From Photobacterium arenosum (GTDB taxonomy: Bacteria; Pseudomonadota; Gammaproteobacteria; Enterobacterales; Vibrionaceae), in the NCBI RefSeq assembly GCF_014841115.1, contig NZ_JACYTP010000013.1, forward strand, positions 84,249-148,248: 64,000 bases of DNA, in the 5' to 3' direction. Each line of letters begins with the position of its first letter. Within the stretch, counting starts at the first letter, position 1. Position numbers and translations under genes: made by a program. The notes beneath the pieces were generated by a model. That model did no database searches, had not been told where the DNA came from, and saw only the letters and a program-made list of their open reading frames with translations. Positions 26,501-32,800 of the stretch are shown here, piece by piece.

Positions 26501-29365
26501 TTGGACCTGTATCGCCAGGTTTTCAGATGAAATCGTCGCAGGTAACGTTGCTTCCAGATCCAGCACAGGAACAGGATGCACACTTAACGCCGAACGGCCA
26601 ACGGCATCGGCGAGCAACAACACAGGACGGCAATCATTAAGAATATACTCGAGCCGCTCACCAGGGTAACTGGGATCTAATGGAACATACGCCCCTCCGG
26701 CTTTGAGTACCGCCAGCATTGCCACAATCAGTTCCGGGCTGCGCGTGGCACAGATTGCTACCCGGGTTTCCGCCCCCACGCCATAAACCAGCAGTTCATG
26801 CGCGAGGCGGTTTGCCCGCGTATTGATCTCGGCATAACTGAATTCGGCGTCTCCGTAACGCAGAGCAATGGCATCAGGCGTTTTGTCCGCCTGCTCCTCA
26901 AACATGGCATGAACGTAACTCACCGGCGGGAAGTCAGCCGCTGTTACATTCATCTCCTCCAGTAAATAATGACGTTCGTTCGCATTCAGCAAACACAGCT
27001 CACTTACCGGGGTATCAGGTTCATTACGCGCTTGTTCAAGGACAAAAAGCAGGTGTGTACTGAGCCTGTCAACCTGCTCAGTTCCAAGTACTGCCTCATC
27101 ATACAGCCAGCGGAATCTGTTCCCTGCTTTATCGATTTGCAGCAGTGCGCCGGCATCTATCGGGCAGTCAGTAGCGGCAGAGATATCAGAAATCAATTCA
27201 ATCGTCAGTGGCCACCAGACGGTTGGCGACAGTAAAGCATGGAGCTCAGGATGGAAAGGCAGATGCGCCAGCACACGGTCACATTCCGTTTTCAATAATT
27301 GCTGGGTAGCTGAAAAATGCTGCGTCATATCCAGAGAAACATGCACCGGCAACACAGCATCGGCTAACAGACTGTCTACTTGCCTCTGTAACCAGCCAAT
27401 CTGGAAATCGGTTTGATCTCCCATTCGGGCAAGATAAACAGCGACAGCGCTCAGAAAAGTCGGCAGATCGGTCTTGCCCACAAACTGCCAGGCTGTAGCT
27501 TGCCAGTTTGTCTCTGACGGGGCGATTTGTCGGGCCGGAAATGCCGAAGGTATGGGTTGCTCCAGACGGGCTTGCCAAAAAGAAGCAAAGCCTTTCCCTT
27601 CATCAAACAGCGCAGTCAGGCGGGAAGCCTGCTCTTCGCTGAGTACAGGCAGACGCTGCCCCGGCTCCAGCTTATACTGACGTGCAAGCTGTTTCCCTGA
27701 TTGCACTTTTCCGGATGCGTTAAACCAGCCACCAATGCGTACAATTCCCTGAGCTGTCGCAATGTCCCACCCCTGATCGTCAATATGCAGTATCGTGCCT
27801 GGTAAGGCCGTGGTTTGGCCTTCGCACACATCCACAGTGTCGATACCGAGCACACCATCCTTCAGTGCCAGTTTAACCGGACAAGCTTGCGAAGGATGAC
27901 CTATGGCATAAGACAGCCGTTCCAATACCTGAGCGGATTGGTCCCAGCACAGCACCCCACCCGCAGCAGGCTGAAGACGGGATACATAAAAATTATCCTG
28001 CAAATCCGCCTCATCCGCTTTGGCAGCAAGACGTACAACATCTTCAAGCTGGCTGTCTGGTTTATGACAAAGCGACTGGAGAATGAACTGAAAGCGGCGC
28101 TGCAGGTTATCAAGCTGCGCCAGTGAATGGATATGCGGCGCATCGACAAACATGACATCCAGTTCCTGTGCCTGTCTGTCTTCAAAAAACAGAATCTGCA
28201 TATCGCTGACCGAGATATTTCCGCCATAATGCCAGCGTGTTTTACATTGCCAAAAGCTATCACCGTTATCAAAAGCGACAATATTAATCGCAGGGCCAAA
28301 CCAGGATACATCAGCAGCGTTCCTGTCCCGCCGGATATCCTCGCCCCGGTAGAGTTGACGCCGAACCGTTTTCCCCATTTCGGCTGTCACCTGCCGGGCC
28401 AGATGCTCAAGCGTGTCATCAGGGGTTAAGCGCAGAATCAGCGGAACCACATTCGCGGTCATACCTATGCCACTGCGCTCCCGGGTCCCAGCTACCGGCA
28501 GACTGAAATTCAACTCGGTATGACCTGTAACACTATAAAAACAAGCCGCCACTGCCGTTGTCAGCAGGTGTGCGCGGTGAACACCAATTTGTGCAGCACA
28601 TTGATCAATCTGATCCAAATCTGCCTTGTCGAGCACATATTTACTGATGTTCATTTCTGAATAAGGGACGTGTTTTTCTTTGCGGGTCAGAGTGTGAACG
28701 GAAGACGCGGTATACTGCTTCCAAAACTGACTATCCTTTCCTAGCCTCGCCGAACCCCGATATTTTTTATCGTTCTCATAGAGTTGGGTAAAGCCACAGC
28801 TTTCAAACTCAGGAATAGGTTGTTGGCTCGCCAGCGCATTGTAAGTCAGCACAATCCGGCGGCTGAACTCTTCCCCGCCTCTGCCATCAATCAGCATGTG
28901 ATGTAAGCGGCGGTAAAAAATGCACTTCTCTGGTGCCAGATTCAGTACAGCAAAATGATACAAATCGTGCGCAAGGACAGAAACGGCCCGGTCAGCGTCA
29001 TCACGCATCCATGCTATAGCAGTGTCCAATGGATTATGGCTGGAGGAGAAATCATAAAAATACAGCGGCTCAGCCGTCTGCTTGGCATGATATTGATAAA
29101 GTTCCCCCTCCTTTTCAACAAATCGCGCCTGAAGAGCGGGTATATCGTTAATTGTTATCTCAACGGCCTGGCGCAGCAACTCAACATTCAATGGCCCATC
29201 TATCACGCCATAACCCCAGAAATTAAAGGGCTGCGTTTGAGACATGGTTTCGCTAAGCCAGAGTTCATGCTGGGCCGTGGTAATCCCATGCAAAGTATGT
29301 TGCTCTTCACCGACAAAATAAAAAGATTGAAGGCTATTATCGTTTAACTGAGCCTGTTTATTCAT
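11525..29365 (-). CDS. Five-module nonribosomal peptide synthetase with terminal thioesterase
   Basis: A single 5946-aa synthetase. Domains by residue: starter condensation C1 (about 15-430, HHMLIDG at 155); formyltransferase-C-like segment (about 480-590); condensation C-lobe without an active site (590-800); A1 (815-1310), T1 (1345); C2 (1425-1855), A2, T2 (2431); C3 (2478), A3, T3 (3488); C4 (3542), A4, T4 (4539); C5 (4622), A5, T5 (5602); thioesterase (5655-5925) with GYSSGG and a DGDH histidine. Every carrier has LGGHSLL. Specificity codes by eye: DAWMLGNVV (Leu-like), DVWHISLVD (Ser), DFWNVGMVH (Thr), DAWMLGNVV, DAMFIGATF (Val/Ile-like). C2 and C5 look like dual condensation/epimerisation domains. 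ATG 29365 is chosen, with AGGGA 6 nt upstream; the longer frame from 29395 lacks a site. The acyl starter and ring closure are inferred. No MbtH, PPTase or exporter gene lies in the window. Confidence 0.93.
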   Translation of the reverse strand: MNKQAQLNDNSLQSFYFVGEEQHTLHGITTAQHELWLSETMSQTQPFNFWGYGVIDGPLNVELLRQAVEITINDIPALQARFVEKEGELYQYHAKQTAEPLYFYDFSSSHNPLDTAIAWMRDDADRAVSVLAHDLYHFAVLNLAPEKCIFYRRLHHMLIDGRGGEEFSRRIVLTYNALASQQPIPEFESCGFTQLYENDKKYRGSARLGKDSQFWKQYTASSVHTLTRKEKHVPYSEMNISKYVLDKADLDQIDQCAAQIGVHRAHLLTTAVAACFYSVTGHTELNFSLPVAGTRERSGIGMTANVVPLILRLTPDDTLEHLARQVTAEMGKTVRRQLYRGEDIRRDRNAADVSWFGPAINIVAFDNGDSFWQCKTRWHYGGNISVSDMQILFFEDRQAQELDVMFVDAPHIHSLAQLDNLQRRFQFILQSLCHKPDSQLEDVVRLAAKADEADLQDNFYVSRLQPAAGGVLCWDQSAQVLERLSYAIGHPSQACPVKLALKDGVLGIDTVDVCEGQTTALPGTILHIDDQGWDIATAQGIVRIGGWFNASGKVQSGKQLARQYKLEPGQRLPVLSEEQASRLTALFDEGKGFASFWQARLEQPIPSAFPARQIAPSETNWQATAWQFVGKTDLPTFLSAVAVYLARMGDQTDFQIGWLQRQVDSLLADAVLPVHVSLDMTQHFSATQQLLKTECDRVLAHLPFHPELHALLSPTVWWPLTIELISDISAATDCPIDAGALLQIDKAGNRFRWLYDEAVLGTEQVDRLSTHLLFVLEQARNEPDTPVSELCLLNANERHYLLEEMNVTAADFPPVSYVHAMFEEQADKTPDAIALRYGDAEFSYAEINTRANRLAHELLVYGVGAETRVAICATRSPELIVAMLAVLKAGGAYVPLDPSYPGERLEYILNDCRPVLLLADAVGRSALSVHPVPVLDLEATLPATISSENLAIQVQPNQLVYVVYTSGSTGKPKGVMVEHGQLLNLIYWHAEATELKAGERTTCMAGLGFDACVWEIWPSLSLGATVLIPPREVSGDSDALLRWWGNSDAQISFMVTPLAEVALAAGHLPVALRTLLIGGDSIRRWPLNIPHGLTLLNNYGPTETTVVATSGNPHTGAVVPSIGRPIANTRAYLLDESGQPVPLGAIGELYIGGEQVARGYLNQPELTAERFLDDPFKPGGRMYRTGDRARYLPDGSLEYLGRNDHQVKIRGFRIEPGEIEAQLVSHPFVCDAVVDALSDSTGEKRLVAWLVPAEESGWGELNTELSAFLAGRLPDYMIPTVFVSLKALPLSPNGKLDRRALPAPDLTETGRMIYVAPEGETELLLARIWQDLLGVERVGRDDNFFELGGHSLLVVKLLAQLRKVGLATDLQALFSAPTLSVLAQTLVPQADVAVPENRIRVGSETITPDMLPLADLAQEEITAITDSVQGGVVNVQDIYALSPLQEGIYFHHQLAEKGDPYLLSATLQFDSRSRLDNWLAAMQQVITRHDILRTAFVATGTASPVQVVWRQANFNATELVLDPAEGQISQQLASRYDPRHTRLDLTQAPLLHVVIAQEQDGSWCALQQWHHLIGDHTTLALMVEEVCEIMAGNEAALKPAQPFRNAVAQARLGVSDSEHETFFRRMLADMSEPVLPFGLSNVHGDGLQTNEASLTLPADLNRALRVHAKQLGVSLASLCHLAWGQVLARTSGQDSVVFGTVLLGRMQSGEGAESALGLFINTLPLRLEMDSRSTENAVRQTHQSLSALLAHEHAPLALAQRCSGLPAGTPLFSALLNYRHNEGDNLPLPEGVSLISAEERTNYPFVLSVDDGLDMLSITAQVIAPIEAERVCGYMQQALSALTNALAYTPDLPVCELPIVPDNEYAMLVNGWNSTARGYPQSECLQTLFEAQVARTPDAVALVFDDQVCEDQACDDQTLSYTQLNEKANQLAHTLIALGVGPDSRIAVCAERSLAMVIGLLGILKAGGAYVPLDPAYPGERLQYILQDADPVLLLTDEAGRNALGKHAIPEMSLNGNQPSGVSCENPVPQSQPDNLAYVIYTSGSTGKPKGTMNEHRGIVNRLIWMQEAYGLTAEDTVLQKTPFGFDVSVWEFFWPLMYGARLVMARPEGHKDPDYLSRTIARYGVTTLHFVPSMLQSFLAYSGAAERCQPVARVICSGEALPASLVKACYRQLPHAQLHNLYGPTEAAVDVTAWHCSRETNLVTVPIGRPVANTRIYLLDKYGQPVPLGAVGEMYIGGIQVARGYLNRPELTAERFLSDPFNAEHGGRMYRTGDLARYLPDGNIEYLGRNDQQVKIRGFRIECGEIEAVLQTHPQVLDAVVDARSDRHGDKHLIAWFVSGEGCEPDGAGLRDYLTSLLPNYMVPVAFMPIDTIPLSPNGKLDRRALPDPQAHSQSRADYMPPENETEQRLATLWEALLEVERVGRDDNFFALGGHSLLAVRLANRMQQLGQPLALSALFANPVLHQLARQLTTDNTEGLPSIEPVVRGERLPLSFAQQRLWFLTQLDGMSEIYHMPLAVRLRGSLDIPSWQRSLDTIYARHEALRTVFSSQDGLPCAQILPAAELPLTVHDLRQLSYSDKAEAQALQIAASEASRPFDLMNGPLLRVSLIRLSDDEQIFTFTCHHLVSDGWSNGILLRELAALYQAFTQGEQNPLRPLSVQYADYASWQRQWLTPERLSSQADYWQQQLSDAPVLLTLPTDRPRPVVQSFAGDQVVIRLEAELAQALRQFSQRNGATLFMTVLAAWGIVLSRLSGQQDVVIGTPDANRRQLDTEPMMGFFVSTLALRLDLSGDIEWPALLQQVRETLLLGQENGDLPFEQVVEQVNPPRQRAYTPLFQVMLTWQENTAHNIRLPGLDAEPLAPGYAAAKYDLTLDLTDHGQEVAGALYFATALFDRATAERYVAYLHQVLIAIAKDVSEPVNRINLLPEAERQWLLDGSNQSENQITEQRCLHHRFEAMAAKTPDAIALVSGDQQLSYQSLNQQANQLAHELIARGVGPDTLVALCTERGIGTVVAILAILKAGGAYVPLDPAYSGERLQYIVQDAAPVLLLADEAGRSALGEQAIPLLSLDKPLAGDSRDPQVAGLSPANLAYVIYTSGSTGQPKGVMVEHRQVDRLFTATDADFGFNAEDVWCLFHSFAFDFSVWEIWGALRHGGRLVVVPQTTARSAKDFYRLVCQSGVTVLNQTPSAFKAFIQAQDDTPHQLRYIVFGGEMLNPVDLTPWYDRHSADAPLLVNMYGITETTVHVTYRAMSPSDIHASGSPIGHRLSDLRLYLLDPHGQPVPYGAVGELYVGGDGVARGYLNRPALNAERFLDDPFHDGGRLYRSGDLARYLPNGELEYLGRNDQQVKIRGFRIECGEVEAALLAHQNVTNVAVDAWQAADGDKRLVAWVVPKGQTDRETLAVQWRQFLSNRLPDYMVPASFVCLDEMPLTTNGKLDKRALPAPEKQTGIREVYEPPKGEKEGLLAALWASLLGVESVGRNDNFFDLGGHSLLAVQLANRIEQAGWTLSLPSLFSTPVLHALAEELQGEGDIRQRPVTPVSRQEPVPLSFAQQRLWFLSQIEGTSETYHIPVALTLTGLIDKAAFSQSLDALYSRHESLRSTVATQGDQPQVRFLPEQAMPLSWHDLRAEPEANARRQALVQARREMTAPFDLSEGPLVRAHVWQITDNHTLFVLVCHHIVSDGWSTKILLKELGELYQAFSHNRENPLSPLRLQYADYAHWQREHLSQDKLDRQAQFWRNSLADAPTQLTLPTDKPRPPVQSFAGAEVPLEIDEALTQSLRHLSKQHGTSLFMTVLAAWGIVLSRLSGQQQVVIGMPDANRGRLEVEPIVGFFVSTLALHIDLREDPSLDTLLTRVRQAVLAARENSDLPFEQVVEALNPPRQLDRTPLFQVMLSWQDNTVRDISLPGLEVAEAGLGYDIAKFDLTLALEESGEQITGMLNFATALFEAETVHRFSDYLLAVLTAMAADVSQPVSQVDILPDSERKLLLHSLNQTERVYPGSASVHQLIEEQASRSPQAVALVCGDEVLSYGQLDNRANRLAHGLIARGVGIETRVAVCAVRKPDMIVALLAVLKAGGAYVPLDPDYPAERLHYILKDSAPVLLLADSAGRKSLGDVQVPVLALDEPLATPLSVGAPETMVRPEHLAYVVYTSGSTGHPKGVMVEHAQLMNLIGWHAEATGLQAREKSTCMAGLGFDACVWEIWPALSLGGTLLLPPLQVKGDSDALLRWWQNSGAQVSFMVTPLAEVALANEMVPQSLRKLLIGGDSVRRWPLNVPPGLTVVNNYGPTETTVVATSMPLDLNAPAPSIGRPVSNTRVYLLDDYGNPVPKGAVGELYIGGVQVARGYLNQPALTAERFLDDPFHPPGRMYRTGDLARYLADGSLEFLGRNDHQVKIRGFRIELGEIETQLGAHPTLKDVVIDAPGGTSGDKRLIAWVVPEDSVEANSEWSVFTDQLRLFLSTRMPEYMIPSDFVRMKALPMSPNGKLDRRSLPLPEAEAGRAYMAPQGETEILLAKIWATILEREYIGRNDNFFELGGHSLLVVKLMAELRRYGLAADVKTLFSAPTLASLASALGSQQEVRIPENRITVDTTSIIPELVPLADLNQQDIDQVVATVPGGVGNVQDIYGLSPLQEGIYFHHLLNEQGDTYLLSALLRFDNRQRLDNWLSAMQQVVDRHDILRSAFISHGLSESVQVVWRHATLPVSEVALNPADGPVAEQLLARFDSRCSRLDLTKAPLLNMVVSQDEDGRWLMLQQWHHLIGDHSTSALIESEIATILAGRASELAVAPPYRNVIAQSRLGKSQAQHEVFFRQLLADIEEPVLPFGLSDVRGDGARVVTSHLSVPGDLNRALREQARKLGVSLASLCHLAWAQVLSRVTGRDTVVFGTVLLGRMQAGEGAEQAMGLFINTLPLRLDINDKDVVSAVQQAHQNVSGLLEHEHAPLALAQRCSGLPAGTPLFSALLNYRHNKGDELILPAGIELLSAEERTNYPFVMSVEDGGDSLGLTAQISQPVEAARVCEYMLQALTSLSHALDTTPDMPVNTLDIVTDAEYRLQLETWNQTTMAYPADCCVHTVFEQQVRANPDAIAVTDGLRSVSYAELNIQANQLSHVLIERGLQAGDPVAVRLGRSLDLVVAQLAVLKAGAVYVPIDPKLPESRQAWIISDCGACIVITEQPGDDALSYVLADERSQRTDNPERLRSSTATAYIMYTSGSTGQPKGVMTPHQGISRLVINNGYAGFDETDIIAFAANPAFDASTMEVWSALLNGGQLVVISPQTVLDAKAFAEVLQRQQITALFLTTALFNQYVHTLGSTLSQLRYLICGGEKEDPAAFAKLLQYQRPVKLIHAYGPTETTTFATTAHIEHFDGHDRLPIGKPVGNTRAYVLDARGRVVPRGAVGELYIGGVGVALGYLNRPEMSAERFLPDPFNAGANMYRTGDLVRYLPDGSLEYQGRNDRQVKIRGFRIEMGEIEQYLRAHDAVRDVVVDVNYLGDGQQLVAWLTLDDGASAPETPAMRKYLAESLPAYMLPSAYIWLECLPLTPNGKVDRRALPAPQGQAFTDAGYVPPQGDTEVMLAQLWRDLLGMEQVGRYDHFFELGGHSLLAVRQVSMAQSLGLSFPVQAIFDHPVLADLAEQLDNQFGERRPLSALPARRSGIRPPLFFLPTGFGDHSYVYEIAKVINPDHPVYAVPWPDMAQPLPETMDGMAAASIALIRKIQPCGPYHLFGYSSGGILAYQIALQLQREGEEVALLGLFDTMRPQQAMSSVTALFLSWFEVEHVELDLALLAQLRDMPLQAVLRTLKDRGISTQMDDHQAELLLWNQRYHYATLVGATTLSPSELAVHLFKAKEDMPPMRSDDLIRYWEAIKPQDFNRTDNSALGWEHHLPAHSLIVKKVDGDHVTMMADAENRRRLGECIDAVLQEISADTLVNRSMDTENTR
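26960..27940 (-). other. Formyltransferase-C-like segment plus partial condensation lobe inside the synthetase
   Basis: Between C1 and A1 the protein has a block with GTILHIDDQGWDIATAQGIV at about residue 521-540, resembling the C-terminal beta domain of Fmt-type formyltransferases. It is followed by a condensation-domain C-terminal lobe starting FWQARL that lacks any HHxxxDG motif. No formyltransferase catalytic domain precedes it. It is probably a structural relic or linker. Confidence 0.5.
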
Positions 29366-29395
29366 AATATTCCCTATCTTATTGTCAATACGCAA

Positions 29396-29899
29396 TGAAA
29401 CTCACCGTACAGCCAACATAAAAAATGCACCAACCGACAGAACGAGTGGTAATAAAAAGTGAGGGAACAGATTTGCCCCAACATGACTAATGAGTGTTAT
29501 CAGCTATTACATTCAGGTATTTACCGGACTATTCACAGCGTAAACAAGTGTAGGAAAGAGAATTTAACTTGTCTAAACTGCATTCATCAGCAGGAGGTAT
29601 TTTTGCGTGTTATAAGTGAAATCGATGTAATTTTCTGTAACTGACAAGATAGGCAATTAATAAAAAATAAGACACTTTTATCTCTCACAAAAAATAATGA
29701 GATAAAAATGCATTATGAATAAAACATGAATCTGGAGCGGGCTTATAACGAACCAGCTCAATTATTCTTCCAGTGCTTTATTATATATATCACCATGAAA
29801 ACAGAACACATATAACACAAGCAAAAAAATTGACGAGTTATTAACTCGTCAATTTTTAATTATAATGTTTTTTTAATGACGTTTAAATGAATCACTTCA
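29396..29899. other. AT-rich 504-bp region between hrpA and synthetase gene
   Basis: The synthetase promoter and leader should lie here, and the hrpA terminator occupies its distal end. The region is strongly AT-rich. A 61-codon plus-strand frame at 29459-29644 has no ribosome site and a random composition and was not accepted. No clear operator was found. Confidence 0.4.
29825..29857. terminator. Strong bidirectional terminator downstream of hrpA
   Basis: A perfect 16-bp stem (29825-29840 with 29842-29857) includes A5/T5 flanks. It lies 43 nt past the hrpA stop. The single-base centre means the tip of the stem must open to form a loop. Confidence 0.85.
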
Positions 29900-32800
29900 T
29901 TAACAGGAAGCGATGGCATTTCTGACTCGTTTATCAGAGACAGGATACGGTGTACCTAATTGTTGAGCGAAATAACTCACACGCAGTTCCTCTATCATCC
30001 AACGGATCTCCTTAACCTGTTCAGGTATCGGCTGACCTTTAGGAATCTTATTGAGTAATTCTTTGTAGTCATTGGTTACTGACTCAACTTTCAGTATATG
30101 TACTCTGTCTTTATTCGGGTCAATCGGCAGTTTTTCCATTCTGCGCTCAATCGCTTTCATGTAACGCAAGATATCCGGCAGACGTTGCCAACCACACTCA
30201 GTGGCAAACCCTTTAAAGATTAAACCTTCAATCTGAGCTTTGATATCAGACAACGCAAAGGCCATACTCAGGTCGACTTTCCCTTTCAATTTTTTGTTGA
30301 TATTGAAGGCCGTAGTCAAAATGGCTTCTACCTGTTTGGCGATATCGACAACCGTATCTCCCAGCTCGGCCCGCACATGCTCTTTCAATGCTTCAAATGT
30401 ATCGGCATCCCAAACCAGACCGCCCTTTTCTTCAATCAGTTTATCTACGCCACAGGCAATACAGTCATCAATCAGATCCATAACCCGCCCATACGGATTG
30501 AAGTACAGACCCAGCTTTGATTTGTTCGGCAAATTAGCATGCAAATATTTGATCGGCGACGGCACGTTAAGCAATATCAGACGACGCTGGCCTTGCTGCA
30601 TGGCCGTACGTTGCTCTTCTTCTGTTTCAAACAGCTTGATACCGACCGAATCTTTGTTATCAATGATAGCCGGATAGGCTTTAACTTCAAACCCGCCACG
30701 TTTCTGCTGATAACGCTCTGGCAACGCGCCAAAGCTCCAGGTCTTCAGGCCGTCCTGCTCAATATCATCATCGGCAACCTTAGACAGCGTTTCCTGAACT
30801 TTCTCTTTCAGGCTGTCTTTCAGTGCGTACAAGTCCTTATTTTCCCGAAGTTTCCGGTTACGGTGATCCACAGCACGGAATGTGATCTTCAGGTGTTCAG
30901 GAATTTGATCCAAATTCCAGTCATCGCGCAGTACAGTCACACCTGTCATACGCTTGAGTTCTTTTTCCAGCGCATCCAGCAAAGGCATCGACAATGCCTG
31001 TACCCGGGCCAGAAAAGCATCTGCATAGTTAGGTGCCGGCACAAAGTTACGACGTAACGATTTGGGCAACGACTTGATCAAAGCTACCACCAGCTCATGG
31101 CGCAAACCCGGTATCTGCCAGTCAAAACCGTCCGGTTCCACCTGATTCAATACAGGTAACGGAAGATGAACTGTGACACCATCTGTGTCTTCACCCGGTT
31201 CAAACTGATAGCTCAGCTTGAGTTTTAAGCCGCCCTGATGCCAGAAGTTGGGATAATCAAGCTCAGTCACATGGCTCGCATCACCCCGTAACAGCATCTC
31301 ACGTTCAAAGTTCAGCAGATCTTTGTCTTTCCGGGAAGCTTCCTTCCACCAGGCGTCAAAATGCCGCCCGGAAACCACAGTATGCTCAACCCGCTGATCG
31401 TAAAATTCATACAGCGCATCGTCATCGATCAGAATGTCACGCCGACGGGACTTATGCTCAAGCTCTTCCACTTCCCGCAATAACTGCCGGTTTTGATGGA
31501 AGAATTTATGCTTTGTTTCCCAGTCCCCCTCGACCAGTGCCGAGCGAATAAAAATTTCGCGGCTGAGTACAGGATCAATCTTGCCGTAATTCACTTTACG
31601 TTTAGGCACAATCGGAATGCCGTACAGGGTGACTTTCTCAAAGGCCTGCACAGAAGCCTGCTTTTTCTCCCAGTGCGGTTCACTGTAGCTGCGCTTGATC
31701 AGATGGGGGGCCAACGGTTCGATCCATTCAGGCTGAATCTTAGCGGCAATACGCCCCCACAGCTTGGAGGTTTCCACCAGCTCGGCCACCATAACCCACT
31801 TCGGTTGCTTCTTGAAAATACCGGAACCGGGGAAGATGTTAAATCTGGCGTTGCGCGCACCCTGATAGTCGTTCTTCTCCTGATCCTTCTGGCCAATATG
31901 CGACAGTAAGCCCGCCAGTAGCGAGGTGTGCACCGCCTGATAATCGGCAGGTTCCTCGTTATGACGCAGCTTCAGCTCACGCACAACCTGATGCACCTGA
32001 AAATAAATATCCTGCCACTCCCGCACGCGCAGGTAATTCAGGTAATCCGCTTTACACTGCTTACGGAATTGATTTGCAGACAGCGTTTTTTGCTGCTCTT
32101 TCACGTACTCCCAGAGGTTCACGAAGGTCTGGAAATCCGATTCTTTGTCATAGAAACGACGGTGTTTCTCATCCGAGGCCTGTTGTTTTTCTGTCGGGCG
32201 CTCCCGTGGATCCTGTATCGACAAAGCAGAAGCAATAATCATGACCTCTTGCAGCGCACCGTGTTTCGGTGCTTCCAGCACCATACGTGCCAAACGCGGA
32301 TCAATCGGCAACTTCGCCAGCTGACGGCCAACCTCAGTCAAACGCTTTCGCGGGTCGGTCGCGTTAGCGTTCATCGCACCCAGCTCTTCAAGCAGGCGTA
32401 CACCGTCCTGAATATTACGGCTGTCAGGCGGCTCAACAAACGGGAAGGCCTGGATATCACCAAGGCCAATCGCCGTCATCTGCAAAATAACCGATGCCAG
32501 GTTAGTACGCAGAATCTCCGGATCGGTAAATTCCGGACGCGACAGAAAATCATCCTCTGAATACAGACGAACACAGATACCTGCCGCCACCCGGCCACAA
32601 CGGCCTTTACGCTGATTGGCACTGGCCTGCGATACCGGTTCTATCGGTAAGCGCTGCACCTTGGTGCGATAACTGTAGCGGCTTATACGGGCTGTACCCG
32701 GGTCGATCACATACTTGATACCAGGAACAGTCAGTGAGGTTTCAGCCACGTTGGTCGATAGCACAATGCGCCGGCCGCTATGCGACTGGAACACCCGGTT

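Noticed and set aside
11983..29347. Dozens of plus-strand frames of 60-190 codons inside the synthetase gene
   Set aside because: They are antisense or out-of-frame shadows of one unbroken coding frame, without ribosome sites or recognisable protein content.
11525..29365. Long repeated stretches resembling a tandem repeat array
   Set aside because: They are homologous NRPS domains in order, not a non-coding repeat or CRISPR array.
29381..29386. TTGACA (minus strand) as a -35 box for the synthetase
   Set aside because: It lies only about 16 nt from the start codon, leaving no room for a -10 box and leader.
29366..29395. Longer synthetase start at 29395
   Set aside because: No Shine-Dalgarno; the added residues are not conserved-looking, whereas ATG 29365 has AGGGA at good spacing.
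29459..29644. 61-codon plus-strand ORF upstream of the synthetase
   Set aside because: Starts inside AT-rich DNA, lacks a ribosome site and has random composition.
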